Part shown: positions 22,501 to 32,459 of the stretch, one piece after another
Layout of the letters: every line of letters starts with the position of its first letter
Numbering within the stretch: the stretch's first letter is position 1
Source: Dactylorhiza incarnata
Taxonomy: Eukaryota > Streptophyta > Magnoliopsida > Asparagales > Orchidaceae
Assembly: GCA_033032865.1 (NCBI GenBank)
Contig: JAWHQI010000079.1
Coordinates: 3,972,501 to 4,036,500 of the forward strand
DNA length: 64,000 nt
Direction: 5' to 3'
The notes under the pieces: model-generated
Told to the model about the DNA's origin: nothing
Database searches by the model: none
What the model saw: the letters and a program-made list of their open reading frames with translations, nothing else
Translations under genes and position numbers: made by a program

Positions 22501-24768
22501 TAGTTCATGTAGAAATATGATTTTAGCACCTTGTGAATTAATGAATTAAATATGGCTAAATAACCTTGGAAATTCTAAAATTATGGTTAGATGTTTATTT
22601 CAGTCATATGAGCCACCAGTGAAAATTTCCTTAAAATTTTGGGATGATTATTTTAGGACTTAACATGTATAGTGACATTTTGGTAATTATGTCCAATTAT
22701 TAAATAACATGCTAAATCACTTTAGAGGATTATGAATCTTTGTCCATTAACTTAAATTAACATTACATATCTCTGGTAATTTTATTGGACGAAATGGACT
22801 TATATAATTTATACTTCATATGTAATTTAGCATGTGTCACATAATTAGATATATATTATTAATGACCAATTTGACTGAGAAAATTATGAATTTTGGATCA
22901 TGACCTACATAGATTAGTGGGAACCGATGATAATTATATCAGATCATGAGGATAAATATTTTGAGGGTTCCACCTTTGGGGTAAATATAGTTCGCTTGAG
23001 TGGTCTAGGTTTAGCAAAAATTGAGTTTTGAGCTTAGACCTTCTAAACCTCATGAGACTTGGGAGAAACTTGGAGCATAGCATTAGGAGATCAGATTTAT
23101 CCTTTAAACCCATGAGGGGCTACCACTTAAGGTGAGGTTAAGGCTAAGTCAAGAGTTAAAGTTAAGTGCGAGCTGCGCTTAGCCCAATTGGGCAAAGTGG
23201 GAGTCAAAGTCTAAATCCACTTAACTATTAGAGCAACACGAAATGCGAAGTGAAATACATCCACCAACTAAATTAAATATCTTTAGAAAGAGGAATTTGG
23301 GATTCAGCCCATCACATTCCCTAGTACCGTTGAGAGCCCTTCACCGGGTATACTCGGGAAGTCAAAGATTAACCCTAAGCTGTAATATCACTTAAATGTA
23401 GACAAGAGTAGCCTATGTAGGGTATTGGTAGAAATTCTAAACCTCCTCCCGGGTGTGGGAGTGACAGGTGTGTGGTATACTTGGTTGGACGAGCTGGAGG
23501 CTCGATGGGAGGATAGCCCCGTTAGTTCTTGGATAATTGTGGCAGGTCTTTGGTACTAGGCAGGTCGTCACACCGACCGCGGTACGTGGACTTAGCGGGT
23601 GTGTTGGGGTCTAAGGGGCCAGCTTGTCTGCTTGTCGGGACGATAATTCCTCGAAGACACCTTCCACTTAGCTCAAAGCCTGGTGGACTCCAGCAAAGAG
23701 TACGCAGAGCTCCGCGATTGTTTAGCGTCGAGGCGTACGTGCGGTCTAGGCTTGGTAGTGTGCATACCCGCCTAGGAGTGGACGACCCGTTCCGCTACCA
23801 CCGTGTGTCACAGCGGTTGGTACCCGAGAGGTTAGCTTCCTTTCAAACAGAGGGAACTACAAAGGTCTATGCGCATAGAGTCGTGTGTGTGAGTTTCATT
23901 GCATAAAACATTCATGGCATAGCATAGCATACGCACTTGCAGATCCTCATCATATAAATTAGTATGGGCTCTTTTAAATGATGAGTTACATTTTGGAAAC
24001 CTTAACTTATAAGTTTGTATGGGCATTCATATAAGTTAGGGTACGATTATTGATAGATTGCTATTTACTATTACGCTGCTATTACTCTTTCTTACTTACT
24101 ACTGCTCTTTATTACTGCTTCAATTATTGTACTCACATTTATAATGCTTGGACTTGTGTAGTGTAGCTCTTTATACACTTGTAGTTCTATTTATACACAT
24201 GTTAGATGTACATTTAATTATGTTGTTGAGAGCCACTGTCACCTGCTTCTTTTGTTATACCCCTTGTTGTCCTCCGCTTCCTCCTTTTCTTCCGCCCGGT
24301 GCCTTGGAGTCGCCGGGGGAGCGGATGGGAAGCCACTTAGTCTTTATGACTAACGGTTGTTACACCACTATTTTTTTAGGAGCATACCCAGCTGGAGCAG
24401 TACCGGATAGATCAGAGTGATAGGGCTTGGAGACATGTTGCAGCTTTTGCAACAACACCTTCTGATACGGTTGTGAGGGATTGTAGTTCTTGTTGTAGAC
24501 TTCCGCTATACCTTGTTATAGTATATTTGGGAGCTCTTCTTTTTTGCTTCCTGTCATTTATATTTTGTTGACATTTATACTTTGTGAATTATGGACTCTT
24601 GAAAATATTCAATTTATTGATGGGTTGGCAAATGATATTGGTAATAGCCGACAGAATAGGCATCTTGTGGTACAGGTTAGCCCGTGTGCTGACGCTACCG
24701 CAAGGAGGCTGTTCTGGGCATAAGACTCCGCTCGGCCGTGTTTTGTGTTCCCGGAGGGGGATCTTACA
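19527..24768 (+). repeat. LARD LTR C, full length (5242 bp)
   Basis: It starts TGTAACATCC and ends GATCTTACA directly before the CAAGA duplication. It agrees with LTR B in the 5' third and diverges from it more in the 3' part, for example across 23529-23906 compared with 14277-14654. Confidence 0.92.
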
Positions 24769-24773
24769 CAAGA
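24769..24773. repeat. target site duplication of the LARD, right copy
   Basis: CAAGA is identical to 1501-1505. The copia-1 5' LTR resumes directly after it. Confidence 0.9.
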
Positions 24774-25057
24774 TGTGTGTGTTCGGGCGATCTCATTTCC
24801 TTGTCGGGCGAACAGCCAGTTTGGGCGGTCAGGCGGTCTCAGTGCTCAGACCGCTGGTTATCTTTCCTTCAGCATTGTAATTTCCTTTTGGTTTTTTGTA
24901 CTGGGGAAATCATGTATCGCCATGTATACCTCGCCTTGTAATAAAGATTTCTGCAAGTATCAATAAAGATTAAAGTTTTACATGTGCTTCTGGTTGTTGG
25001 CTATTGCTTTGAGTTATACTATTCCTGCTCACTCCCAGATCTACGGAAAATTTCACA
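24774..25057 (+). repeat. copia-1 5' LTR, second part (R/U5)
   Basis: It continues the LTR cut at 1505, matches 30231-30514, and ends TTTCACA. Two AATAAA motifs (24940 and 24962) occur here, as in the 3' LTR. Confidence 0.92.
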
Positions 25058-25068
25058 TGGTATCAAAG
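25058..25068 (+). promoter_or_regulatory. copia-1 primer binding site
   Basis: TGGTATCAAAG begins directly after the LTR end CACA and matches the complement of the initiator tRNA-Met 3' end. Confidence 0.85.
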
Positions 25069-25145
25069 GTAGGTTGGAGTGGATAGAGCAGTGAATAACT
25101 CAAAGTTGCCATCGCCTTTGTGAAGAAGAAACCAGTGGTTGAGCC

Positions 25146-25991
25146 ATGGAAGCAAGAGGTCTTGGAATTGAGATGCTTACTTCGACTAGCTTTAAAAAGT
25201 GGAAGTCGTTTATGCAGAGTTATCTTCTGGGTGAGGACCTATGGGAGGTGGTTGGAGGAGATAACATGGAGGAAGTTGTCCCGATTGGGGATAATGGTCA
25301 TGAGGTGAGGAACTGGAGGCGGATTAATGCCAAAGCAAAGTTCGCTCTGAAAAGAGCAATATCACCTGACCTGTTCGATCACATTTTGGGATGTGGATCA
25401 GCTGCGGAGATCTGGAGAGCCCTGGATGGGCTGTTTAACAAGAAGAATGTGGCAAGACTTCAATTCCTGGAAAATGAGCTGGCTAGGTCGGCTCAGGGTG
25501 ATCTTTCTATCTCTACGTTCTTCCTGAAGATGTAGAACCTATGCGCTGAGATTTCAGCACTGGATCATGATGAGCCAATTTCTGAGGTGAAGCTGAAGAG
25601 GCACATGATCCGTGGCTTGCGGAAGGAGTATGTTGACTTTGTGATGTTGGTGCAGGGTTGGGCAAATTAGCCGTCTCTGCTAGAGCTGGAGAATCTTCTT
25701 TCATCGCAGGAGAGTCTGGCAAGGCAGATGGCGGGGATGTCAGTGTCTGGGGGAGAAGGCAAGGTTCTCTTCACGGTGAAGAAGAAGAAGTGGGATAAGA
25801 AGAAGAAGAATGCTGGAGGAGGCAATGGGCCTTCAACTTCTGGACAGTAGGAGAGGGGCTATGCTCCCAAGGCTGAAGGGAAGAAGAAGCGGGAAGGTTC
25901 CAAGTGCTTCAGGTGCGGGAAGCTTGGTCACATCAGGAAGGATTGCCGGGTGAATCTTCAGCCAGGGCATGCTGCTGCAGGGAAGGAGTAA
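25146..25991 (+). pseudogene. copia-1 gag
   Basis: From ATG 25146 the frame reads a Ty1/copia gag of the UBN2/Retrotran_gag type (FKKWKSFMQSYLLGEDLW..., then AEIWRALDGLFNKKNVARL), which forms the particle shell and binds genomic RNA. A CCHC zinc knuckle, CFRCGKLGHIRKDC, is at 25905-25946 in the same frame. In-frame stops at 25533, near 25668 and near 25847 break it; several look like single-base changes. The lysine-rich stretch (KVLFTVKKKKWDKKKKN) before the zinc knuckle is typical. The frame ends at 25989. Confidence 0.88.
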
Positions 25992-26017
25992 GCTGAGGCC
26001 AGGCAGAATGATGGAGG

Positions 26018-26836
26018 ATGGGAGGAGCCTTCTCGGCTTCTGTTGGAGCTGCAGCTCCTATCAACTATCAGGAAGACTGGATCATGGACTCGGGGTGTGG
26101 TCATCACCTCACCGGGGACGAGTCGAAGCTTACTTCAACGCAGCCATACTCAGGTAATGATGCCATCATAACTGCTGATAATACCATGCATAATGTCGAG
26201 AAGGTGGGGGTTGTTTCCTTAAGCAGTGATAGAGGACCACTAACATTGAAGAGTGTCTATCATATGCCTGGTATGAGGAAAAACCACTTCTCCGTGACCA
26301 ACGATGTAGACGCTGGGTATCACGTTCTGTTCGGCCCAACAGAAGGGAGGTTTCTTCGAAATGTTGAAGCGGTGAAGGCGGAGGTCATTCATGTGGGGAG
26401 AAGGGCAAAAGACTTGTTCGTTTTATCGACAAGTTCTTATGTCGACAAGATGAGGACAAATGATAGTGCTGTTATATGGCACGAGAGGTTGGGGCATGTA
26501 GGGATGGATAAGCTAAAGGCTATGGCGGTGAAAGGTCTAGTCAAGGGTCTGCCTAGTCTATCCTCCTACGGTGACAGTCATATTTGCGCGGGATGTCAGT
26601 TCGGCAAGTCTCATCGACTACCGTTTGATAAGTCGCAAACAAGGATTAGTGTGCCATTGGAGTGCATCCACGGTGACTTGATGGGACCGACTGCTACCCC
26701 AAGCCTCGGAGGCAGCAGGTATATGCTGGTGTTGATCAATGATTACACCAGAAATGTCTGGGTGTATTTCCTGAAGGAGAAGGAGAAGGCGTTTGCCAAG
26801 TTTGTGGAGTTCAAGGAGCTTGTGGAGGGTCGCTAG
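26018..26836 (+). pseudogene. copia-1 protease and N-terminal integrase
   Basis: The protease active-site region reads WIMDSGCGHHLTG, with the DSG triad at 26087-26095. It is followed by the pre-integrase/HHCC zinc-binding segment (HERLGHVGMDKL...ICAGCQFGKSHR near 26480-26620) and the start of the integrase core (CIHGDLMGP near 26664, then LVLINDYTRNVWVYFLKEK). The first catalytic Asp is present. A stop at 26834 follows a probable small indel, and the core continues in another frame across the G run. This frame differs from gag, so a frameshift lies between 25991 and 26018, or the two were joined by frameshifting. Confidence 0.88.
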
Positions 26837-26868
26837 GCCTGCGGGTCAAGAAGCTGAGAACTGACAAC

Positions 26869-26896
26869 GGGGGGGGGGGGGGGGGGGGGGGGGGGG
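26869..26896 (+). repeat. 28-nt uninterrupted poly-G tract in integrase
   Basis: Twenty-eight consecutive G residues sit exactly where copia integrases encode the second catalytic motif (TDNGGE): TGACAAC precedes and AAGTTCACC follows. Expansion of a short natural G run by replication slippage, or a sequencing or assembly error, would explain it. Confidence 0.9.
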
Positions 26897-27367
26897 AAGT
26901 TCACCTCTGGTGAGTTCTCTAGTTTTTGCAGGAAGGCGGGCATCCAGAGGGAGCTTACTTGTGCGCATACTCCACAACAAAATGGAGTTGCAGAGTGGAA
27001 GATCTGTCATCTGACGGAGACCTGCAAGTGTTGGTTGCATGCCAAGAGTATCCCAAAGTCCTTCTGGGCAGAGGGAATGTCTTGTACTTCCTACGTCATC
27101 AACAGGATGCCTCTCAGTCCCATCAACATATTGACCCCGCATGAGATGATGTTCAAAGAAAAGCCAAGCGTGGCACACCTTCGAGTGTTTGGTTCCACCT
27201 GCTATGTGAACGTTCCAGATGCACTTCAGACAAAGCTAGATGCGAAAGCAAGGAAGCTAGTCTTCGTGGGTTATGATGATCGGAAGAAGGGATGGAAGTG
27301 CATGGACCCGGAGACACGGAGATTTGTTGTATCTCACGATGTCGTGTTTGATGAGGTGACATCTTAA
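26897..27367 (+). pseudogene. copia-1 C-terminal integrase
   Basis: After the G run the reading frame resumes with FTSGEFSSFCRKAGIQRE, then [10 protein letters not shown] (the catalytic Glu region; the usual VAERxN is changed to VAEWK) and SFWAEGM...INRMP, typical of the copia integrase core end. The frame then passes through VFGSTCYVNV...VFVGYDDRKKGWKCMDP to VFDEVTS. Part is in the 27035 frame and part in a shifted frame upstream, so an indel lies near 27000. A stop at 27365 separates it from RT. Confidence 0.85.
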
Positions 27368-27403
27368 AAGGGAAGTTCTGGTGTTGAGTTACCAGAAAGT
27401 AGG

Positions 27404-28585
27404 GTGGAGGAGCCGGAGAAAGCTGTGGAAAATCTTCAGGTGGAGCTGTCTTTGTCACTAGGTGGTCCATCTACTTCTTGTTCTGAGGCGGAGGCTTCTG
27501 GATCAGGAAGCAGGGGGAGCGATGCTCCAAGTACGTCTAGAAGGGAAGCTAGAGAAGAAGCAGCTGAAGGTAATGCGAGTCAGGGGAAGGAGCTGAGGAG
27601 ATCAAAGCGAATGATCATTGCCCCTGATCTCTATACAGGAGGAAACATGGTGAGCTTTGTCTCGTGTTTCTTTGTTTATCCCCTGGATGAGCGGGAACCA
27701 GTGAGCTTCGAAAAGGCCAAAGGCGTGGAACAGTGGGATTCGGCTATGCAGGAAGAGATGGATGCTCTTGAGAAGAATGAGACTTGGTCTCTGGTGCCCA
27801 GGCCCAAGGGTATCACCCCTGTGACATGGAAGTGGGTCTATAAGCTGAAGAAGAAGGCAGACGGCAGTATCGAGCGTTACAAGGCTTACCTTGTGGCTCG
27901 TGGATTCTCGCAGCAATATGGTGAAGACTATGAAGAGACATTCAGTCCGGTGGCAAAGATGACTTCAATACGGTTCGTGATTGCCTTGGCAACGTTCTAT
28001 GGGTGTGAGATTTGGCAACTCGTCGTAAAGAATGCTTTCTTGTACGGCGAGATTGGCAAGGATATCTTCATGGTCCAGCCGCCAGGCTTCGTATCTGAAG
28101 ATTTTCCAGACTATGTCTGTAAGCTGAAGAAGGCCCTGTATGGGTTGAAGCAAGCGCCGAGGGCGTGGTACGGGATGATTGCAGAATATCTCTTATTCTG
28201 TGGATTTGGTGCTTCAAACTCTGACTCAAGCTTGTTCGTCAAGAAGAGCAGGGAACTTCAAGTCATCGTGCTGCTTTACGTCGATGATATGATCGTGACA
28301 GAGAATTCGAAGGAGGAGGTAGCAAAGCTTTGGGCAGAGCTATCTATCAGGTTTGGGATGAAGGACTTGGGTGAACTTCACCATTTCCTTGGACTTGAAG
28401 TGCAGAGGAAGGGAAGTGGAGTGCTGGTGTCCCAGGCTGGATATGCGGAGCGAATCGTGGAGCGATTCGGCATGAAGGAAGGGAAGTGCATCTCTACACC
28501 TCTGGAGAAGGCCATGAAACTTCGGAAGGATGAGGGGAGGATTCTGGAGATCCGCTTGTGTTCCGAGCTCTGGTTGGGATCTTGA
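27404..28585 (+). pseudogene. copia-1 reverse transcriptase
   Basis: After a serine/glutamate-rich linker, the RT_copia (RVT_2) domain begins near residue 110 (WDSAMQEEMDALEKNETWSL), with KWVYKLKKKADGSIERYKA, LVARGFSQQYGEDYEETFSPVAK and [15 protein letters not shown]. The polymerase motif YVDD is at 28277-28288. The upstream catalytic motif reads VVKNAFLYGE, where copia enzymes normally have an Asp (xLDVKxAFL), so a catalytic residue appears lost. The frame shifts near 28550, where RNase H continues in another frame. Confidence 0.9.
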
Positions 28586-29241
28586 TCTATCTGACGATCA
28601 CTAGGCCGGATATTGCATATGCGGTTGGTAGGGTGAGTCGTTATATGGCGGAACCCCGGATGCCTCATCTACTAGCGGCCAAGAATATTTTGAAATATGT
28701 CAAAGCGACTTTGGATATGGGTCTCTTATACAGGAGGGATGCAGGCTTCGAGGTGCATGGGTACATGGATGCTGATTACAGGGGAGATTCGAATGATCGG
28801 AAGTCGACATCTGGATTCGTCTTCATGGCGGGCCCCACGGCTATAACATGGTGCAGCAAGAAGCAGGATTCCGTGTCTATCTCTACCACGGAAGCGGAAT
28901 ACAAGGCTTCAGCCTTGGCAGCTCAAGAAGCCATCTGGCTTAGGATGTTGGTGGGAGATGTCCATAAGGAGGTTCGGGGTCTGACTCTACTCCGCGGCGA
29001 CAATGAGAGTGCACTCAAACTGGTTACTAATCCAGTTTGTCACACGAGGACCAAGCATATCGAGATTGAGCATCATTTCATTCGTGAGAAGGTGCTGGAG
29101 GGGTCTCTTTTGGTCGAGCATGTTCGGAGTCAGGACAACGTTGCTGGCATTTTCACAAAGGCGATGGCGAAGGGGCCGTTTACTCGGCTGAGGAGTTTAC
29201 TTGGGCTGTTTTCAACTTTCCACTTCAAGGGGGAGTGTTGA
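28558..29241 (+). pseudogene. copia-1 RNase H
   Basis: The frame carries GILIYLTITRPDIAYAVGRV and the copia RNase H signatures DADYRGD (near 28769), KSTSGFVF, SKKQDSVSISTTEAEY (near 28860-28905), the NESAL region and HTRTKHIEIEHHFIREKV. It removes the RNA strand during reverse transcription. It is open on its own but is out of frame with RT. The stop overlaps the start of the 3' LTR, which is common in copia elements. Confidence 0.9.
29226..29235 (+). promoter_or_regulatory. copia-1 polypurine tract
   Basis: AAGGGGGAG-type purine run directly before the TGTTGAAAAT start of the 3' LTR. It primes plus-strand DNA synthesis. Confidence 0.85.
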
Positions 29242-30514
29242 AAATATTGAAGTGGAAGTTGGTGGTCTGGAGGGGTGACCGAGCGGTCTGGCTAACCGAG
29301 CAGTCTCGCAGTCTCCAGCTGCGGTCTGATCTCCTTGGTCTAGCCGCAGGTCTATTCGGCTTGACCGCCGTCCTTCTGTCCAAGGTTGCTGTGGTGAGGC
29401 CGCGCGTTCTGGTTTGTGAGACCGCGTGGCGAGTTATTCTGTTGTAGAGGTGAGGCCGCGCGGTCTGGTTCGTGAGACCGCGTGGTGGGCTGTTCTCTGT
29501 ACTGTGCGGGTTGAGCTGCTGACCGTACAGGGTTGTTCTGGAACGGGCAATCCAGTCTGGTGGCTGTCCGGGTTCTTGGTGGTGCGCGCCGACTAAGGTC
29601 TTCTTATTCGGGCGGTTCCCCTTTTTGAGTTCGCATAGCTGGTCCTTGGCGATCTGCTGGTATATGCGGTCTTTGGTGTTGGTCGGCTTGGTGGGCTGTA
29701 TGCCTTAGTCGACCTGGCTGTGTTCGCGGTCTCTGGAGGTGGTTTTGTATCCGCGAACACTTTTGGTGAGCGTCATGACCGGGCGAGTTGTCATGATCAC
29801 ATGGCTTTATGCTGGAGTGGCGGTCTCCTGGTCTGAGTTGAAGTCGGTGAGCTCACAAGGCGCAGAGCGATCTTCTGACCGCGCGAGTTGACCGGTCTTG
29901 GTCACGCGGCCAAGGGCGGTGACTCTATCTCATAGGATGGTGACTGGATTAGGTCGCACGCCTATAAATAGGAGACACTGTAGCAGCAAAATTAATCACA
30001 CCAAGTGTAAGCTGAGTTCGCATCTATTTCTTGCGGTCTTATTTTTGTTACCGGCCAGTTAGCTGATTGAACTTGTCTTGTGCAGCTTCTGTAGATTGTG
30101 CGGGCAGCAGTGGTCACCTCTTCTTCTAAGGTGTTCAGACGGTCTCGCGGCTTGCAGTGCGGGTTGCTGGAGTTTGGGAGAATCAGTGGAGGTCGCGGAG
30201 TTCTCAGTTGGTGTTGTTCAAGTCGCAGGTTGTGTGTGTTCGGGCGGTCTCGTTTCCTAGTCACGCGAACAGCCATTTCGGGCGGTCAGGCGGTCTCAGT
30301 GCTCAGACCGCTGGTTATCTTTCCTTCAGCATTGTAATTTCCTTTTGGTTTTTTGTACTGGCAAAATCATGTCTCGCCATGTATACCTCGCCTTGTAATA
30401 AAGATTTCTGCAAGTATCAATAAAGAGTGAAGTTTTACATGTGCTTCTGGTTATTGGCTATTGCTTTGAGTTATGCTATTCCTGCTCACTCCTAGATCTA
30501 CGGAAAATTTCACA
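29236..30514 (+). repeat. copia-1 3' LTR (1279 bp)
   Basis: It runs from TGTTGAAAAT to TTTCACA. It is the uninterrupted counterpart of 510-1505 plus 24774-25057, with scattered substitutions showing age. It contains CGCGGTCT-N8-AGACCGCG (29459-29482) and TATAAATA (29963-29970). Confidence 0.93.
30397..30424 (+). terminator. polyadenylation signals in copia-1 3' LTR
   Basis: Two AATAAA motifs (30397-30402 and 30419-30424) occur in the presumed R/U5 part. Both are also present in the 5' LTR. Confidence 0.5.
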
Positions 30515-30519
30515 CAATG
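30515..30519. repeat. target site duplication of copia-1, right copy
   Basis: CAATG, the probable original form of the site; compare 505-509. Confidence 0.75.
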
Positions 30520-30820
30520 TTGCGACTGAGAAGCTCGCATGCCCTCTCCATGTTACCTTGTGAAGCTCTACGCCACGAGCCACTCCTGATATCGGTCTCG
30601 CTGTCCCATTCATTGTCTTGAGCCATCCATCGCTCTTTGCTACTTGAAGGCCAAGCCTTCTAGCTTCTTCCACCATCATAAAGTTATGTGTTGCGCCCGT
30701 GTCCACCAGTGCTTTGATAGACATATTGTTGATCATGGCTTCAACGTACATCAACCCTTTCTTAGCTACCTTCTTCGCCGGTTTCACATTCAAAGCGTTT
30801 AGAAGTTGCAAGGAACACAT
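30520..30820 (-). pseudogene. gypsy-1 aspartic protease
   Basis: On the minus strand the frame reads LNALNVKPAKKVAKKGLMYV, then the retropepsin active site ALVDTGATHNFM near 30690-30710 and GVARGVELHKVTWRGHASFSVATL, where copia-1 cuts in. The domain continues at 509. In gypsy elements this protease matures the polyprotein. The short ATG-led frame is open here, but stop codons and frameshifts upstream make the whole element a relic. Confidence 0.88.
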
Positions 30821-30841
30821 TTGATTTGTAACTTCTTCATT

Positions 30842-31048
30842 TTAGGATTTGCTTGCATCCTTTTCTTGTAATGATGCGAGTGAACCAAGCTTCGAGCATT
30901 TACTCATCATATGCGGTCCCTTGCGTAGGTAGCTTCCTCTTTTTTGCGTAAACCTCTTGATTCCTCCATTTTTGTCCTTTTCATAGTTAGGGTTCCGATC
31001 TCCCCTAGGTGGTCTCCGCAATCCTGGCCCTTTTCCCCCACCTTTCAT
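30842..31048 (-). pseudogene. gypsy-1 gag C-terminus with degenerate zinc knuckle
   Basis: The minus-strand frame is basic (RRPPRGDRNPNYEKDKNGG) and ends with GPHMMSKCSKLGSLASLQEKDASKS. The GPHxxxxC part resembles the second half of a CCHC nucleic-acid-binding knuckle; the first cysteine pair is not visible. It lies between gag and protease, as expected. A stop precedes the protease frame. Confidence 0.65.
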
Positions 31049-31163
31049 GTGGTCATTCTTGTAGCTTTATTTGTAGCATTATCTGCTAGCATTTGAAATT
31101 CGTCATCGCCTCAGTCGCCGCAATTGCTTCATCAAGTGTCTTGGCATCCCTCCGATGTACTTC

Positions 31164-31646
31164 TTACTTCACCCAATTCTGGAGACCATCTTTGAAGTTA
31201 AAAAGTTGATCATCTTCAGACATACCTTGTACCATCAACATCAAGGTTTGGATCACTTTCACATATTCTGTGATTGAACCCTTTTGCATGAGTTCCTTCA
31301 GTTTCTTCCTTGCCTCCTTTGCCATATTCTTGGGATAGAAGTGCCTATTGAGTTCGATCTTGAACTCTTTCCAAGTGTCCAGGTTGCGTGTACCTCTTTT
31401 GATATCTGCAAGTTTTCGTTGCCTCCAAAGAGACGCAATATCTGAAAGATAGTAGCTCACAATTTTTACCTTCAATGCCTCATTCGTAATATTGCATCCT
31501 TCAAAGTAGACCACTATTTGATAAAGAAAGTGTTCAACTTCCTTGGCATCCCTATTCCCCGAGAAGGGATTTGGCTTAGGCACATCAATCATTGGGTTTG
31601 ACACAACCCCACCATTTCCTCCATTAGCAATGGCCCTCTTGCACAA
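31164..31646 (-). pseudogene. gypsy-1 gag core (Retrotrans_gag type)
   Basis: The 160-residue minus-strand frame has the Ty3/gypsy gag fold signature: PNPFSGNRDAKEVEHFLYQI, YYLSDIASLWRQRK, TWKEFKIELNRHFYPKN and ARKKLKELMQKGSITEYVK. It builds the virus-like particle. Upstream and downstream frames are broken by stops, so it is only part of the original protein. Confidence 0.88.
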
Positions 31647-31655
31647 GGCCAGTTC

Positions 31656-32010
31656 TTACTGTAATTTGGCGATCTGCTCCTCAAAGTCATCCTCAAGCTT
31701 ATCGTACCTTTGAGTAAGCTTTGCATTTGCACCAAGGCAGGTTTGGACTTGGGCCTTCAACAAGTCCAGCTCTCCGCAAGCCGGTAGCACTTGCTTGACA
31801 GCCTCTAGTTCTTCACAAACATCTGAGTGGTCCTGTTCCACCACCGTCATGCGCTTGTTCCAATCCACCAATACAAGATCTAATTTGCTTCCTCACGAGA
31901 TTTGCTTTGGATTTACTTCTTCTATTCAGCTTGTTGCACAGCCTCCCTGTCGTGCTCCTCCTTGCTTGAGTTCCCCATTTCACCGGCCATCTAATCTTCT
32001 TGTGCACCAA
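31656..32010 (-). pseudogene. gypsy-1 gag N-terminus, coiled-coil region
   Basis: The minus-strand frame 31871-31656 is acidic and heptad-like (DHSDVCEELEAVKQVL...ANAKLTQRYDKLEDDFEEQIAKLQ), consistent with a coiled coil before the gag core. It ends with a stop just before the gag frame. Sequence upstream to about 32010 is broken and shows only fragments of the expected start. Confidence 0.6.
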
Positions 32011-32025
32011 CCACGAACATGAGTG

Positions 32026-32043
32026 AACCTAACTCTGATACCA
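32026..32043 (-). promoter_or_regulatory. gypsy-1 primer binding site
   Basis: The minus strand reads TGGTATCAGAGTTAGG, two bases after the LTR edge. It matches the initiator tRNA-Met complement and fixes the orientation of gypsy-1. Confidence 0.85.
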
Positions 32044-32045
32044 AC

Positions 32046-32459
32046 TATCACAGACTTGTCTCCATACAAGCTCCAGTGCGGCCTTAGCTCCTCCTTGCCA
32101 CTTTGCATAGCCAATCTAAGTCAGCCTCTCCCGCAAGAACTAGGTGGTGAAGAAGTGAAGAGTGGGAAAATAACTCAAGAGAAAGCTCACTAGTGAAAGA
32201 ACTCAAAGAACTCAATTGCGTGTCCAAAACTTGGATGCTCTACAAATGAGGAGGCCTTCCCCTCTTATAGGCCTTAAAGAGGTTTCCCTCCAAAGTACAG
32301 AAGATTCTAGAATCCTACTATTCTAGATTATTCTATACATCTCTAGTATGTACAAGATACATGAATACTCTAGAATTCTCCTCCATCTTCTTATATACAA
32401 GACTCCGGATTTCCTTGGAAACTTCCTGGGCCTTAACCACAAAATACTGGTCTGTGATA
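32046..32459 (-). repeat. gypsy-1 5' LTR (414 bp) with TATCACAGAC/GTCTGTGATA ends
   Basis: A perfect 10-bp terminal inverted repeat (TATCACAGAC at 32046, GTCTGTGATA at 32450) delimits the LTR next to the primer site. The ends are TA...TA rather than TG...CA. The partner LTR is outside the window, so the boundary rests on the inverted repeat and primer position. Confidence 0.75.

Larger units (their letters stand above)
1506..24768 (+). mobile_element. LARD: non-coding gypsy-like element with tandem LTR-internal-LTR-internal-LTR structure
   Basis: The unit spans LTR A (truncated), internal 1, LTR B, internal 2 and LTR C, bounded by TGTAACATCC...GATCTTACA and the duplication CAAGA. Full LTRs are 5244 and 5242 bp; the intact internal region is 4011 bp. 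The primer site after LTR B (TGGTATCAAAGCGC at 15518) and the remnant TTCGGGGACGAAAT before LTR B and LTR C resemble Tekay/Del-type chromoviruses, whose polyprotein often ends in such a sequence. No gag or pol frame is visible, so it looks like a large retrotransposon derivative mobilised in trans. The lineage is inferred from termini only. Confidence 0.85.
510..30514 (+). mobile_element. copia-1, Ty1/copia LTR retrotransposon, split by a nested element
   Basis: The element begins TGTTGAAAAT and ends ATTTCACA (TG...CA), with LTRs of 1280 bp (5', in two pieces) and 1279 bp (3'). Its own sequence is 510-1505 plus 24774-30514. Between the LTRs are a primer site (25058), gag with zinc knuckle, protease, integrase, RT with YVDD, RNase H, and a polypurine tract before the 3' LTR. 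Domain order protease-integrase-RT-RNase H defines Ty1/copia. Several stops and frameshifts make it non-functional. It sits head-on inside gypsy-1, and the LARD sits inside its 5' LTR. Confidence 0.93.
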
